Assembly: GCF_022832375.1 (NCBI RefSeq)
Contig: NZ_JALHLG010000003.1
Location: forward strand, 186,001 to 250,000
DNA length: 64,000 nt
Direction of reading: 5' to 3'
Source of the DNA: Novosphingobium beihaiense
GTDB lineage: Bacteria > Pseudomonadota > Alphaproteobacteria > Sphingomonadales > Sphingomonadaceae
The notes beneath the pieces were generated by a model. That model worked only from the letters and a program-made list of their open reading frames with translations, was not told the DNA's origin and made no database searches. Below, in pieces: positions 19,122-27,781 of this stretch (position 1 is its first letter; every line of letters begins with the position of its first letter). Both the position numbers and the translations under genes were made by a program.

Positions 19122-20420
19122 ATGATACGCCTGATCGCCCCCATCCCCCCTTCACGCAGCGAAAGCTGGCGCAATGTGCTGCTGCTGATGCAGTTGCGCT
19201 GGATCGCGGTATTCGGCCAGCTCGCCACGATCGTGGCGGTCGTACAGATCCTGGAAGTGCGCCTGCCGCTAATGCCGCTGCTGATGGCACCGCTGCTGCT
19301 CATCCTCATCAACCTGGCGACCGCCAGCCTGCTGCGGCGGCGCGAGCACTTCTCGCAAAGCGAACTGTTCAACGCCCTGCTGATCGACGTCGCCGCGCTG
19401 GGCTGGCAGCTCTATCACAGCGGCGGCGCGACCAATCCCTTCACCTTCCTGTTCCTGCTGCAGATCGTGATCGGCGCGGTCATCCTGACCCCGCGTTGGA
19501 GCTGGGCCATCGCCGTGCTCGCCAGCCTCTCCATGCTGCTGCTGAGCTTCGTCTACGTCCCGCTGGACCTGCCCGCCCGGCACGCTGCGCACCAGTTCGA
19601 CCTCTACCGGCTCGGCAGCCTGTTCTGCTTCGTGCTGGCGGCCGTGCTGCTGGTGTTCTTCGTGGTGCGGCTGGAGCGCAACCGGCGCGAAAGCGACAAG
19701 GCGCTGGAAGCCCTGCGCCAGCAGGCAGCGGAAGAAGACCACATCATCCGCATGGGCCTGCTCGCCTCGGGCGCGGCGCATGAACTGGGCACGCCGCTCT
19801 CCTCGATCTCGGTGATCCTGGGTGACTGGGCACACTTGCCCGCCATCGCCGCCAATGCCGATTTCAGCGAGGATCTCGCCGACATGCGCACCCAGCTTGA
19901 CCGCTGCAAGACTATCGTCAGCGGCATCCTGATGTCCGCGGGAGACTTGCGCGGAGAGAACCCCAGCGTCTCCAGCGTGCGGGCGCTCTTCGGTGACATC
20001 GCCAGCGAGTGGCAATCGCGCATGGACGGCGAACTGCGCGTCATCGATCGTTTCGGAGAAGATGTCGCAATCGTTGCCGACCCCGGACTGCGGCAAGTCA
20101 TCGGCAATGTGATCGACAATGCGCAGGAAGTCTCCCCCGGCCTTGTGATCCTTGAAATCGCGCGCGAAAACGACGATCTTCTGATCACTGTCAGCGACGA
20201 AGGCCCCGGCTTCGCTCCGGAGATGCTGCCCCGCGCCGGCCAGCCCTATGCCTCCACCAAGGGGCGCGACGGCGGCGGCCTTGGCCTGTTCCTCGTCTTC
20301 AACGTAGTGCGCAAGCTGGGCGGGCAGATCACTGTCGAAAACCGCGAACCGCAGGGCGCAACAGTCAGGCTCACGCTGCCGCTGGCGTCGCTGGCCTATA
20401 CGAAGGAGAAACCGGCATGA
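19122..20420 (+). CDS. regB: RegB/PrrB-type redox sensor histidine kinase
   Basis: Membrane sensor kinase of the alphaproteobacterial global redox system. About six hydrophobic segments fill residues 20-183. The quinone-binding heptapeptide GGATNPF is at residues 101-107. The phospho-acceptor is His 220 in SGAAHELGTPL. Cys 262 (LDRCKTIVSGIL) lies 42 residues after it and probably corresponds to the redox-active Cys of RegB. The ATP-binding N and G boxes follow (NVIDNAQE, DEGPGF, GLGLFLVFNVV). It lies directly behind the oxidase operon and overlaps regA by 4 nt. No senC/prrC-like gene is present here. Confidence 0.92.
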   Translation: MIRLIAPIPPSRSESWRNVLLLMQLRWIAVFGQLATIVAVVQILEVRLPLMPLLMAPLLLILINLATASLLRRREHFSQSELFNALLIDVAALGWQLYHSGGATNPFTFLFLLQIVIGAVILTPRWSWAIAVLASLSMLLLSFVYVPLDLPARHAAHQFDLYRLGSLFCFVLAAVLLVFFVVRLERNRRESDKALEALRQQAAEEDHIIRMGLLASGAAHELGTPLSSISVILGDWAHLPAIAANADFSEDLADMRTQLDRCKTIVSGILMSAGDLRGENPSVSSVRALFGDIASEWQSRMDGELRVIDRFGEDVAIVADPGLRQVIGNVIDNAQEVSPGLVILEIARENDDLLITVSDEGPGFAPEMLPRAGQPYASTKGRDGGGLGLFLVFNVVRKLGGQITVENREPQGATVRLTLPLASLAYTKEKPA

Positions 20421-20950
20421 GCGAACCCGGCCGCACCCTGCTGATCGTCGAGGACGACGAGGCTTTCGCCCGCACGCTGCGCCGCTCGTTCGAACGGCGC
20501 GGCTATGCCGTATCCTCCGCCTCCTCCGCACAGGAAGCCGAAGCACGGGCCAAAGCGGCTGATTTCGACTATGCCGTTGTGGACCTCAAGCTGGGAGCCG
20601 ACTCCGGACTGGCGGTGGTGCAGTCACTCCACGCCTTGCGGCCGGATACGCATATCGTGGTGCTCACCGGCTACGCCAGCATCGCCACCGCCGTGGAAGC
20701 GATCAAGCTGGGCGCCGCGCACTACCTCGCCAAACCTTCCAACACCGACGACATCGAAGCCGCCTTCGCGAGCACGCAGGGCGATCCCGGCGTACCCGTC
20801 GACGGGCGCAAAAGCTCGATCAAGACGCTGGAATGGGAATACATCCACAGCACGCTGGTGGAATGCGACTTCAACATCTCCGAAGCCGCCCGGCGGCTGG
20901 GGCTCCACCGCCGCACGCTGGCCCGCAAGCTGGAGAAGCGGCGGATCTGA
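20417..20950 (+). CDS. regA: RegA/PrrA response regulator
   Basis: A 177-residue partner of RegB. The receiver domain has the acidic pocket VEDDE, the phosphorylation site in DYAVVDLKLG and the conserved Lys in YLAKPS. The C-terminal Fis-type helix-turn-helix NISEAARRLGLHRRTLARKL is nearly diagnostic for RegA. In relatives this pair controls respiration, carbon metabolism and often nitrogen fixation, so it could link oxidase status to the nif genes in this window (inference). It is convergent with nrsF with no spacer. Confidence 0.93.
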   Translation: MSEPGRTLLIVEDDEAFARTLRRSFERRGYAVSSASSAQEAEARAKAADFDYAVVDLKLGADSGLAVVQSLHALRPDTHIVVLTGYASIATAVEAIKLGAAHYLAKPSNTDDIEAAFASTQGDPGVPVDGRKSSIKTLEWEYIHSTLVECDFNISEAARRLGLHRRTLARKLEKRRI

Positions 20951-21586
20951 TTACCAGCGCAGCCAGCGCGAGATGACGTAACGCCCCACCAGCGCGCCAA
21001 TCACAACCGGCGCCATGTGCCAGATGCCCAGGTGCGCGATGGAATCGTCCGCGCAGGCCATGCCGTTCGCCACCGAGCCGAGCGCACCCGAACCTATGCC
21101 CAGATAGAGCCCGGCCAGTTTCGGCGATACCGGCGCGCCCCGGCGCAGCCAGACGAAAAGGGCCGCCGCGATCAGCACCGATGCCGCCAGGCCCATGTAC
21201 ATGCAGTGGATCCCCTCCACATGCAGCAGGCCAACACCATCGGGGGCCGATGCGGCCAGCACTCCGGCCGCCGGCAGCACGCCTGCCATGGCGATGGCCC
21301 ATTTCGGCCCTTCGTGCCCGGTTCCGACATGCGGCGAGGCCATCGCCACCACCGTCGTCACGCAGGACAGGCCGAGCACCAGCAGCAGTCCGTTCACGAC
21401 CACGAAGTAAACGGAGAACTCTCCGCTCATCAGCCCGTGCCGCGCGCCCAGCAGGAACAGCGTCGCAATGATCGTCACGACAAAGGCGAGACCGGCCAAA
21501 GCCAGCCCCCTGCCCATCCGAAACGGCCGCACCGGTGCGGCATCGGCGGAGATCCGGTCGATCAGAGCCTGGGTTGGGTCGTCCAT
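20951..21586 (-). CDS. nrsF: NrsF-type membrane anti-sigma factor (DUF1109)
   Basis: A 211-residue inner-membrane protein with six hydrophobic segments, of the NrsF family that holds ECF sigma SigF inactive until metal or oxidative stress. Two cysteines, Cys 128 (EGIHCMYMG) and Cys 178 (ANGMACADDS), have the 50-residue spacing of the conserved pair described for the Caulobacter protein. It directly follows sigF (3-nt gap) in the operon bufA1-doxX-sigF-nrsF, so the locus would feed back on itself. Confidence 0.88.
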   Translation of the reverse strand: MDDPTQALIDRISADAAPVRPFRMGRGLALAGLAFVVTIIATLFLLGARHGLMSGEFSVYFVVVNGLLLVLGLSCVTTVVAMASPHVGTGHEGPKWAIAMAGVLPAAGVLAASAPDGVGLLHVEGIHCMYMGLAASVLIAAALFVWLRRGAPVSPKLAGLYLGIGSGALGSVANGMACADDSIAHLGIWHMAPVVIGALVGRYVISRWLRW

Positions 21587-21589
21587 GGG

Positions 21590-22120
21590 TCAGCTTGCCT
21601 TCTCGATAATCGCGGCGAGCTTTCGGATGCCGCGATGAACATTCACTTTGATGAGCGACTGGCTCTGGCCAGACCGCTCGGATGCTTCGGCGACCGAGTA
21701 TCCCTCGATCTTCACCAGTTCGATCGCTTCCGCCTGCGCCGGTGACAATTGGTCGAACAGACGGTCCAGGCTGATGCGCGCCATCACGGGCTCTTCGGCA
21801 CTTTCCTCGCTCGCGGTGTCTTCCAGCAGTTCCTGGGTCTGCGTGCGGTATTCGGCGCGCAGGTAATCCACCCAGCGGTAGCGGGCGATAGCCGCCAGCC
21901 AGGGATAGAACGGGCGGTCGGGATCATAGGTAGAGCGCTTGGCGTGAACCGAAAGCAGCACTTCCTGCACCAGATCGTCCAGTTTTTCCAAGGCGATGCG
22001 CCTGCGGAAATAGCGCCGCAGCCACTTCGCTGCCTGTTCCAGCAGCACGGCATAGGCCTGCTTGTCGCCATTCTGCGCCGCGCGCATCAGGCGCATCATG
22101 GTTGCATCGTCCCCGTTCAT
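21590..22120 (-). CDS. sigF: ECF sigma factor, SigF type
   Basis: A 176-residue ECF sigma factor. Region 2 shows LEKLDDLVQEVLLSVHAKRS and FYPWLAAIARYRWVDYLRAE; region 4 shows LSPAQAEAIELVKIEGYSVA with the helix-turn-helix EASERSGQSQSLIKVNVHRG. The start is the ATG at 22120, overlapping the doxX stop (ATGA); the long upstream frame is a shadow. Two exact GTAACC-N16-CGAA promoters in the bufA1/bufA2 gap are of the type recognised by Caulobacter SigF, so this factor very likely drives its own operon and the divergent one. Confidence 0.92.
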   Translation of the reverse strand: MNGDDATMMRLMRAAQNGDKQAYAVLLEQAAKWLRRYFRRRIALEKLDDLVQEVLLSVHAKRSTYDPDRPFYPWLAAIARYRWVDYLRAEYRTQTQELLEDTASEESAEEPVMARISLDRLFDQLSPAQAEAIELVKIEGYSVAEASERSGQSQSLIKVNVHRGIRKLAAIIEKAS

Positions 22121-22575
22121 CGCGGCATCACCCGTAACCCCACAGTATCGAGCGCGAACAGCCCTCCGCCGCGCACGATCAGCGTCAGCGCCATAGCGGT
22201 CCACAGAATATGCACGCTCCACCAGGCTTCGGGAAAGACGAAAACCTGAATGACCATCGTCATTCCCAGCAGGGCCAGCGCGGAAAGACGCGTGGCGGCC
22301 CCGGCAACCAGCAGAATGGGAAACAGAGTTTCCGCGGCCACGGCCATGTGGGCCGCGAATTCCGGGGGCAGCGGCACGGCGGAATAGTCGTTCTCGAACA
22401 AGTAATTCGTCGTGTCGCTCACCTGCAGCCAAGTTCCTTCCACGACCTTGCTCCGGCCCGACCGCCAGAACACGCCCGCCAGCGCCACCCGGACGAGCAG
22501 CAGGGCAATGCCCTCGATGACCCGGCCCTGTAAAACGCCGGTGATCCTTTGCCAAAGTGCCAGAACGCCCTGCAT
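22117..22575 (-). CDS. DoxX-family membrane protein
   Basis: A 152-residue inner-membrane protein with four helices; the stretch LVRVALAGVFWRSGRSKVVE is typical of DoxX. It lies between bufA1 (23 nt upstream) and sigF (4-nt overlap). DoxX proteins are frequent fourth members of bufferin operons; the biochemical role is unknown but may concern redox or membrane steps of metal defence. Confidence 0.88.
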   Translation of the reverse strand: MQGVLALWQRITGVLQGRVIEGIALLLVRVALAGVFWRSGRSKVVEGTWLQVSDTTNYLFENDYSAVPLPPEFAAHMAVAAETLFPILLVAGAATRLSALALLGMTMVIQVFVFPEAWWSVHILWTAMALTLIVRGGGLFALDTVGLRVMPR

Positions 22576-22598
22576 CCGCTTGCCCCCTGCCCTTCAGA

Positions 22599-22874
22599 TC
22601 AGCGCTTGACCGGGGTCAGCGACCCGGTGCCCTTGGGCGTCTTGATCGAAGTGCACGAGCCCTTCTTCACCAGCTTCCAGGCATCGCCCTGATAGTCACG
22701 CACGGACGTGCCCGCGCAGCTGGTGCCGGGACCGGCGGCGCAATCGTTGTGCCCGGCCTTGGACACGCCATAGCACTTTTCCATCTGCGGCTTGTCAGCG
22801 GCTCCCGCAGGCTGAGCGGCAACCACGCCAGCCAGAGCAAGGCCCGCAAGCGCGGCAATCGAACGGTTCTGCAT
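22599..22874 (-). CDS. bufA1: Bufferin precursor, BufA1 type (DUF2282)
   Basis: A 91-residue exported precursor. A Sec signal peptide (about residues 1-25, ending AQPAGA) is followed by a core with four Cys: [17 protein letters not shown] and GSCTS. In the bufferin family such Cys are converted to thiooxazoles by BufB with BufC, and the product chelates copper in the periplasm. No bufB is on this strand; the only copy is in the divergent operon. Its promoter is the minus-strand SigF box at 22925-22950. Confidence 0.85.
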   Translation of the reverse strand: MQNRSIAALAGLALAGVVAAQPAGAADKPQMEKCYGVSKAGHNDCAAGPGTSCAGTSVRDYQGDAWKLVKKGSCTSIKTPKGTGSLTPVKR

Positions 22875-22924
22875 CGGTATCTCCTGAATTTGCGTCCCGG
22901 CACCGGCCGGGGATCACACCGTCA

Positions 22925-22950
22925 TTCGGTCCGCCGCCCCCGCTGGTTAC
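22925..22950 (-). promoter_or_regulatory. SigF promoter of bufA1-doxX-sigF-nrsF
   Basis: On the minus strand GTAACC (22950-22945), a 16-nt spacer, then CGAA (22928-22925): an exact match to the SigF consensus. It lies about 50 bp before the bufA1 start, implying autoregulation of sigF. Confidence 0.85.
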
Positions 22951-22974
22951 AGTCCGCAAAATTTTCACCGCGCT

Positions 22975-23000
22975 GTAACCCCGCTGCCCCTGCCTTCGAA
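22975..23000 (+). promoter_or_regulatory. SigF promoter of bufA2-bufB-bufC
   Basis: GTAACC (22975-22980), a 16-nt spacer, and CGAA (22997-23000) on the + strand, an exact match, 60 bp before bufA2. The two -35 elements of the divergent promoters are only 24 bp apart. Confidence 0.85.
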
Positions 23001-23060
23001 TGATGCCATGCCAGTCCGGCAAAACATGCCACTCGGGCAGAACACTTCAGGAGATTATCG

Positions 23061-23345
23061 ATGTCGATTTCGCACAAGACCGCCTTCGCGGCGATCGCCG
23101 GAACCCTTGCCCTCTCGTCCGTCACCGCGTTCGCGGCCGCCGCTCCGGCCGGCAGCAGCGGCGCCGCGCTGGGCAAGGACGACACTGTGCACTGCTACGG
23201 CGTGAACGCCTGCAAGGGCCACGCAGACTGCAAGACCACCCAGCACGAATGCAAGGGCATGAACGAGTGCAAGGGCGAAGGCTTCAAGGCCATGGCAGCG
23301 GGCTCCTGCCTGACCAAGGGCGGCACGATCGGCGATCTCGGCTGA
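23061..23345 (+). CDS. bufA2: Bufferin-like precursor, BufA2 type
   Basis: A 94-residue exported small protein. The signal peptide covers about residues 1-26. The core is Cys- and Lys-rich: [16 protein letters not shown], then [14 protein letters not shown] and GSCLTKGG, seven Cys in all. It differs clearly from BufA1 on the other strand. It lies directly upstream of bufB and bufC, separated by a strong hairpin, and behind an exact SigF promoter. A role as a Cys-modified, metal-binding peptide in copper or related stress is inferred from the family. Confidence 0.83.
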   Translation: MSISHKTAFAAIAGTLALSSVTAFAAAAPAGSSGAALGKDDTVHCYGVNACKGHADCKTTQHECKGMNECKGEGFKAMAAGSCLTKGGTIGDLG

Positions 23346-23355
23346 TCTGACGTCC

Positions 23356-23406
23356 GGCGGCCTGGCTCCTTGTTCCCACCGCCCCCTGTAAAGGGGCCAG
23401 GCCGCC
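23356..23406 (+). terminator. Hairpin between precursor and maturation genes
   Basis: Perfect 11-bp outer stem (23356-23366 with 23396-23406) enclosing an inner CCCCT/AAGGGG-type stem. It lies in the 86-nt gap between bufA2 and bufB. It lacks a T run, so it may act as an mRNA stabiliser or partial stop that keeps the precursor more abundant than its enzymes. Confidence 0.55.
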
Positions 23407-23431
23407 TCCTTTCCCGAACCACAGGAACCGC

Positions 23432-24274
23432 ATGATGACGCATATCGAGCCCTTCGCAGGATTTGGCCTGGGCCTTCGCCGCCCGCACTATCACCACTTC
23501 CTGGAGGAGGAGGTCGAGCTCGATTTCGTCGAAGTCATTTCCGAAAACTTCATGGTGGACGGCGGCAATCCGCTGGCCGTTCTCGACGCGGTGCGCTGCA
23601 AGCACGAAGTGGTGCTGCACGGCGTCTCACTCTCCCCCGGATCGGCGCATGGCGTGGACCGGGACTATCTCGCCCGTCTCAAGACCCTGGCGGACCGGAT
23701 CGAACCGCTCTGGATGTCGGATCACTTGTGCTGGACGCGCAGCAGCGCGCACAACAGCCACGATCTGCTGCCCCTGCCCTATACGGCCGAAGCGCTCGGC
23801 GTGATCTGCGATAACATCATGATCGCGCAGGACATCCTGCAACGTCCGCTGCTGCTGGAAAACCCCTCCAGCTACATGACCTTTCCCGAAGACGAGATGC
23901 GCGAATGGGAATTTCTCGCCCAGGTCACGCAGCGCACGAGCTGCTATCTGCTGCTCGATGTGAACAACATCTACGTCAGCGCCCATAACCACGGTTTCAG
24001 CGCTCAGGCCTACGTCGCCGGGTTGCCGCTGGATCGCGTGCGCCAGATCCACCTTGCCGGGCACACCCCCGGCGAAATCGCCATAGACACGCATGACCGC
24101 GAGGTCTGCGGCGGCGTCTGGGATCTGCTCGCCCATGTGCTCGGCCGCACCGGCCCCGCCGCGATCATGATCGAGCGCGACGATGCCATCCCCCCGCTCG
24201 CAGACTTGCTGGACGAACTGGCGATCGCCCGCCGCATCGCCGCTGAAGCCCGCCAGGAGGCCGCCGCGGCATGA
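23432..24274 (+). CDS. bufB: BufB, DUF692/MNIO-family multinuclear iron oxidase
   Basis: TIM-barrel enzyme of the MbnB/BufB family that uses iron and oxygen to convert Cys of the precursor into a heterocycle. Conserved segments include the N-terminal FAGFGLGLRRPHYHHFLE, VEVISENFMVDGG, metal-ligand stretches such as LWMSDHLCW and LLLENPSSYM, LLLDVNNIYVSAHNHGF and IHLAGHTPG. At 280 residues it has family length. It overlaps bufC by 4 nt. As the only such enzyme here it may process both BufA1 and BufA2. Confidence 0.92.
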   Translation: MMTHIEPFAGFGLGLRRPHYHHFLEEEVELDFVEVISENFMVDGGNPLAVLDAVRCKHEVVLHGVSLSPGSAHGVDRDYLARLKTLADRIEPLWMSDHLCWTRSSAHNSHDLLPLPYTAEALGVICDNIMIAQDILQRPLLLENPSSYMTFPEDEMREWEFLAQVTQRTSCYLLLDVNNIYVSAHNHGFSAQAYVAGLPLDRVRQIHLAGHTPGEIAIDTHDREVCGGVWDLLAHVLGRTGPAAIMIERDDAIPPLADLLDELAIARRIAAEARQEAAAA

Positions 24275-25059
24275 CTCTCGCCCAGCAGCAAAGCCGGTTC
24301 ATCGAGGGCCTGATGTCGAACGATGCCTCCTTGCCCGAAGGCTGGCAGGCGCGCGAACGGGCAGGCTACGAAATCTACCGCAACGCCTACCGCGCGCGGC
24401 TGATCGATGCTCTCCACGAAACCTATCCGCGAACCGCCCGTCTGGCGGGAGAGGAAGCGTTTCAGGCCGCAGCGGCCCATCATCTGATCACCCATCCCCC
24501 TGCAAGCTGGACGCTCGACGATGCCGGGCTTGGCTTTGCGCAAACGCTCGAAACCCTGTTCCCCGCCGATCCGGACGTGGCCGAACTGGCCTGGATCGAA
24601 TGGGCCATGCAGGACGCTTTCACGGCCCGCGATACCGGGCCGCTCGACGGAGCGGGCCTGGTTACAGCAACTGCCTCGTTCGGCGACCGGGACTGGCAGG
24701 ACATGCGCTTTGCCTTCGTGCCCGGCCTTGCCGTGCGCCTCGTGCGCCATGACTGTCTCACGCTCTGGCAATGGCTCGGCGATAGCGCCTGCGGCCAGGA
24801 GATCGCCGCGGCCCGCGATCTTTCCCCTCTCCCCGAAACGGAAGGCTGCGTGGTCTGGCGCGAAGGTCTGCGCTCCACATTCACGATGACCAGCGCCGCC
24901 GAAGCCCAAGCACTCACGGCAATGGCGGACGGGGCCGGTTACGGCGCCGCCTGCGATCTGCTGACCAGTTTACTGGGAGAGGAACAGGCTCTGCAAATGG
25001 CAGGCGAGATGCTGGCGCGCTGGCTTGCCAACGGCTGGATCGAACGCCTGCTGGCGTAA
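24271..25059 (+). CDS. bufC: BufC, DUF2063-type partner of BufB
   Basis: A 262-residue protein of the HvfC/BufC family. Its N-terminal domain (QQQSRFIEGLMSNDASLPEG, then YRNAYRARLIDALHETYPRT) was first described as a putative DNA-binding domain but in this context recruits the precursor peptide to BufB. The C-terminal half is a winged-helix-like region. Its ATG overlaps the bufB stop, so the two are made together. Confidence 0.9.
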   Translation: MTLAQQQSRFIEGLMSNDASLPEGWQARERAGYEIYRNAYRARLIDALHETYPRTARLAGEEAFQAAAAHHLITHPPASWTLDDAGLGFAQTLETLFPADPDVAELAWIEWAMQDAFTARDTGPLDGAGLVTATASFGDRDWQDMRFAFVPGLAVRLVRHDCLTLWQWLGDSACGQEIAAARDLSPLPETEGCVVWREGLRSTFTMTSAAEAQALTAMADGAGYGAACDLLTSLLGEEQALQMAGEMLARWLANGWIERLLA

Positions 25060-25204
25060 AACGGCCCTTTCACGGCTCCTCCCGCGCTTCCAGATTTCGC
25101 TGCAGCGGTTACTGCCTGCCCAGGCAATTCTAGACACTTGTTGAAAATCCCCGGGTGTGCGATCCGGTTCGCGATAGCACGCAAAGTGCACAGGGAGGGA
25201 TTTG

Positions 25205-27598
25205 ATGCTTGTGAAACGGAGTTTTCTGGCGTGTTCGGTGCTTGCCTTGACCATGGCGGCCCTGTCTCCGGCCCAGGCGCAGGAGACCCGGGACACCAGC
25301 ACTTCCAGCGAGAGCGCGGGCGGCGAGATCATCGTTACTGCCCGCAAGCGCAGCGAACGCCTGCTGGACGTGCCTGTGGCGGTGTCGGCGGTCTCCAGCG
25401 AGGATCTGGCCCGCTATGCCTCGAACTCGCTGAGCGCCATCAGCCAGCAGGTTCCGGCGCTGGTGATCGGGGAATCGACCAATCAGGTAGGCGGCTCGAT
25501 CAACTTGCGCGGCGTCGGTTCGGGCATTTCCAATCCCTCCACCGAAACGGCCGTGACGATGAACTTCGATGGCGTGCCGATCAGCTACGGCAATGCCGTG
25601 CGCCTGGGCCAGATCGATATCCAGCGCGTGGAAGTGCTCAAGGGCCCGCAGGCGCTGTTTTACGGCAAGAACAGCCCGGGCGGCGTGATCTCTCTGGTAT
25701 CCGCCGATCCGGGATCATTCTTCGAAGCGCGGCTGCGCACCGGGTATGAATTCCAGGCCGAACAGCGCTTTGCCGAAGCCATGGTCTCCGGCCCGCTGAC
25801 CGATACCGTGGGGGCCCGCATCGTCGGTTATTATTCCAAGGAAGACGGCTGGTTCCGTAACATTGCCCAGCCGATCACCGGCGTGACGGCAGGCGCAGGC
25901 GCCAAGACGCTCAATGCCGAAGATGTCTTCGTGCGCGGCACGCTGACGTTCGAGCCCACGCCCGCCACCCGCATCAAGTTCAAGATCAACTACGGCCAGC
26001 GCGACCGTGACGGCGTGGGGCCCACCGGGCTGGCACAGATCGTCGAGTGCCCCAACGGCGGCGTCAGCGTGTTCGGCGCCACCGACTGCAAGCTCAACCG
26101 CACATTCTATGACGCGGCGCTGACGCCGGGCACGATCGCCAGCGACCCCTCGTTCAAGGACGGCGTGCCTTTCGTGAAGTCCAGCCAGTTCCTCACCTCG
26201 CTCAGCGTGGATCAGGACCTGTCGGATTCCTATGGGCTCTCCTCGGTCACGGGCTATTACCGGCTGCGCGAACAGTCGATCGATTCCTTCTCGTTCTCGA
26301 ACATCCCTTACTACGGCGCCTCGAACGACGTGATCGCCAAGGGCTTCAGTCAGGAACTGCGCCTGACGTCCGACCTGGACGGGCCGCTCAACTTCATGAT
26401 CGGCGGCTTCTTCCAGGATGCGACGTTCACGATCGGGCAGGCCTTCACGGTCGATTTCGGCACGCCGTTCCTCGTCGGCTCGACGTTCTACGACGTACAC
26501 ACCACCGCCTATTCGGGCTTCGCGCAAGTGCGCTACAAGCCGGTGGAGCAGATCGAGATCGCAGCGGGCGGGCGGCTTTCGCGCGAGGACAAGAAACTGA
26601 CCGGCACCTCTTTCAGCCTGCCCTTCGAAGTGCTCGATCCCAAGAAGCACTACAACGATTTCTCGCCCGACATCACCATCACTTACAAGCCGGACAGCAA
26701 CCTCACTGCCTATGCCGCCTATCGCGAGGGTTTCACTTCGGGCGGGTTCAACACGGTGCCGACCGCACTGCGCACATCCGCGAACACATCGCGGCCCGCG
26801 CTGGACCTGTCCTATGACCAGATGACGGCCAAAGGCTTTGAAGTTGGCCTCAAAGGCTATCTGGCCGAACGGCAGATGCTGTTCGATCTGGTTGGATACA
26901 CGTATAAATACAACGATTTGCAGCTTTCCCGCTACGACAACGCCTCGTTCTCGCAACTTACGCAGAACGCGGGCGGGGCGCGCGTGCAGGGTGTGGAATT
27001 CAATCTCACCATGCAGCCGCATGCCATTCCCGGGCTGCAAGTGCGCACCAGCCTTGCCTACAACGATGCGCATTACACGAACTTCATCGGCGGCTGTTAT
27101 AACGGGCAATCGATCTCGGATGGATGCAATCTCGCGCTCCGCGACCCGTCTCAGCCTGCCTCCGCCACCAATTACTACACCGCGCAGGACCAGAGCGGCC
27201 AGCAACTGGTGCGCGCGCCCGAGTGGACGTTCAGCGCCGGGTTCAATTATGACACAGAGTTCTCCGAAAATCTCGGCGGCGGCCTCAGCTTCGATATGAA
27301 CCATTCCAGTTCGTACCTGACGCAGACCGAGGCGAGCCCGGCGACGCGCCAGAAATCCTACTGGCAGTTCAACGGGACGCTTTCGCTCAACGGCGGCAAG
27401 GACAAGCCGTGGGAACTGGCACTGGTCGGCCGCAACCTCACCAACCGGCTGATCCGCGTCACCGGCGCCGTCGTCGGTTCTACCGCCGGGCAATATGGCA
27501 CTGCGGCCCCGCGCCAGGGCGACATTCTCGCTTCCGTGGGAGCGCCGCGTTCGGTGCTGCTGCAACTGACGGTGCGCAGTTCGCTGTTCGGGCGGTGA
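25205..27598 (+). CDS. TonB-dependent outer-membrane receptor
   Basis: A 797-residue receptor of the kind abundant in sphingomonads. A signal peptide (ending LSPAQAQ) is followed by a TonB box-like region and plug domain (IIVTARKRSERLLDVPVAVS; VLKGPQALFYGKNSPGGVIS), then a 22-strand barrel with YREGFTSGGFN. The protein ends SSLFGR rather than with a terminal aromatic residue. The start ATG follows an AGGGAGG ribosome site. The substrate is unknown. It has its own 145-nt leader after bufC, so a link with the bufferin system is possible but not shown. Confidence 0.92.
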   Translation: MLVKRSFLACSVLALTMAALSPAQAQETRDTSTSSESAGGEIIVTARKRSERLLDVPVAVSAVSSEDLARYASNSLSAISQQVPALVIGESTNQVGGSINLRGVGSGISNPSTETAVTMNFDGVPISYGNAVRLGQIDIQRVEVLKGPQALFYGKNSPGGVISLVSADPGSFFEARLRTGYEFQAEQRFAEAMVSGPLTDTVGARIVGYYSKEDGWFRNIAQPITGVTAGAGAKTLNAEDVFVRGTLTFEPTPATRIKFKINYGQRDRDGVGPTGLAQIVECPNGGVSVFGATDCKLNRTFYDAALTPGTIASDPSFKDGVPFVKSSQFLTSLSVDQDLSDSYGLSSVTGYYRLREQSIDSFSFSNIPYYGASNDVIAKGFSQELRLTSDLDGPLNFMIGGFFQDATFTIGQAFTVDFGTPFLVGSTFYDVHTTAYSGFAQVRYKPVEQIEIAAGGRLSREDKKLTGTSFSLPFEVLDPKKHYNDFSPDITITYKPDSNLTAYAAYREGFTSGGFNTVPTALRTSANTSRPALDLSYDQMTAKGFEVGLKGYLAERQMLFDLVGYTYKYNDLQLSRYDNASFSQLTQNAGGARVQGVEFNLTMQPHAIPGLQVRTSLAYNDAHYTNFIGGCYNGQSISDGCNLALRDPSQPASATNYYTAQDQSGQQLVRAPEWTFSAGFNYDTEFSENLGGGLSFDMNHSSSYLTQTEASPATRQKSYWQFNGTLSLNGGKDKPWELALVGRNLTNRLIRVTGAVVGSTAGQYGTAAPRQGDILASVGAPRSVLLQLTVRSSLFGR

Positions 27599-27602
27599 GA
27601 GA

Positions 27603-27616
27603 GGTTCTCAAGAACC
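27603..27616. repeat. Short inverted repeat after the receptor gene
   Basis: GGTTCT-CA-AGAACC, a perfect 6-bp inverted repeat 5 nt past the receptor stop codon. It is too short for a convincing terminator without a T run; it may be an operator or chance. Confidence 0.3.
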
Positions 27617-27781
27617 GATCAATGTGAAATCCACTATTGCTGCGTGGATCGAGGGCCGTTTGAAACTACGGCGAATAGCCCTGCCCTCGACTTCCCGCTC
27701 ATTCTGTTGGGTCCAAAGCCAGCTGCTATGCAGCCACCGCTCCCCTTGATATGGCGACTCGATGCGAACTGAACAGCTTCC

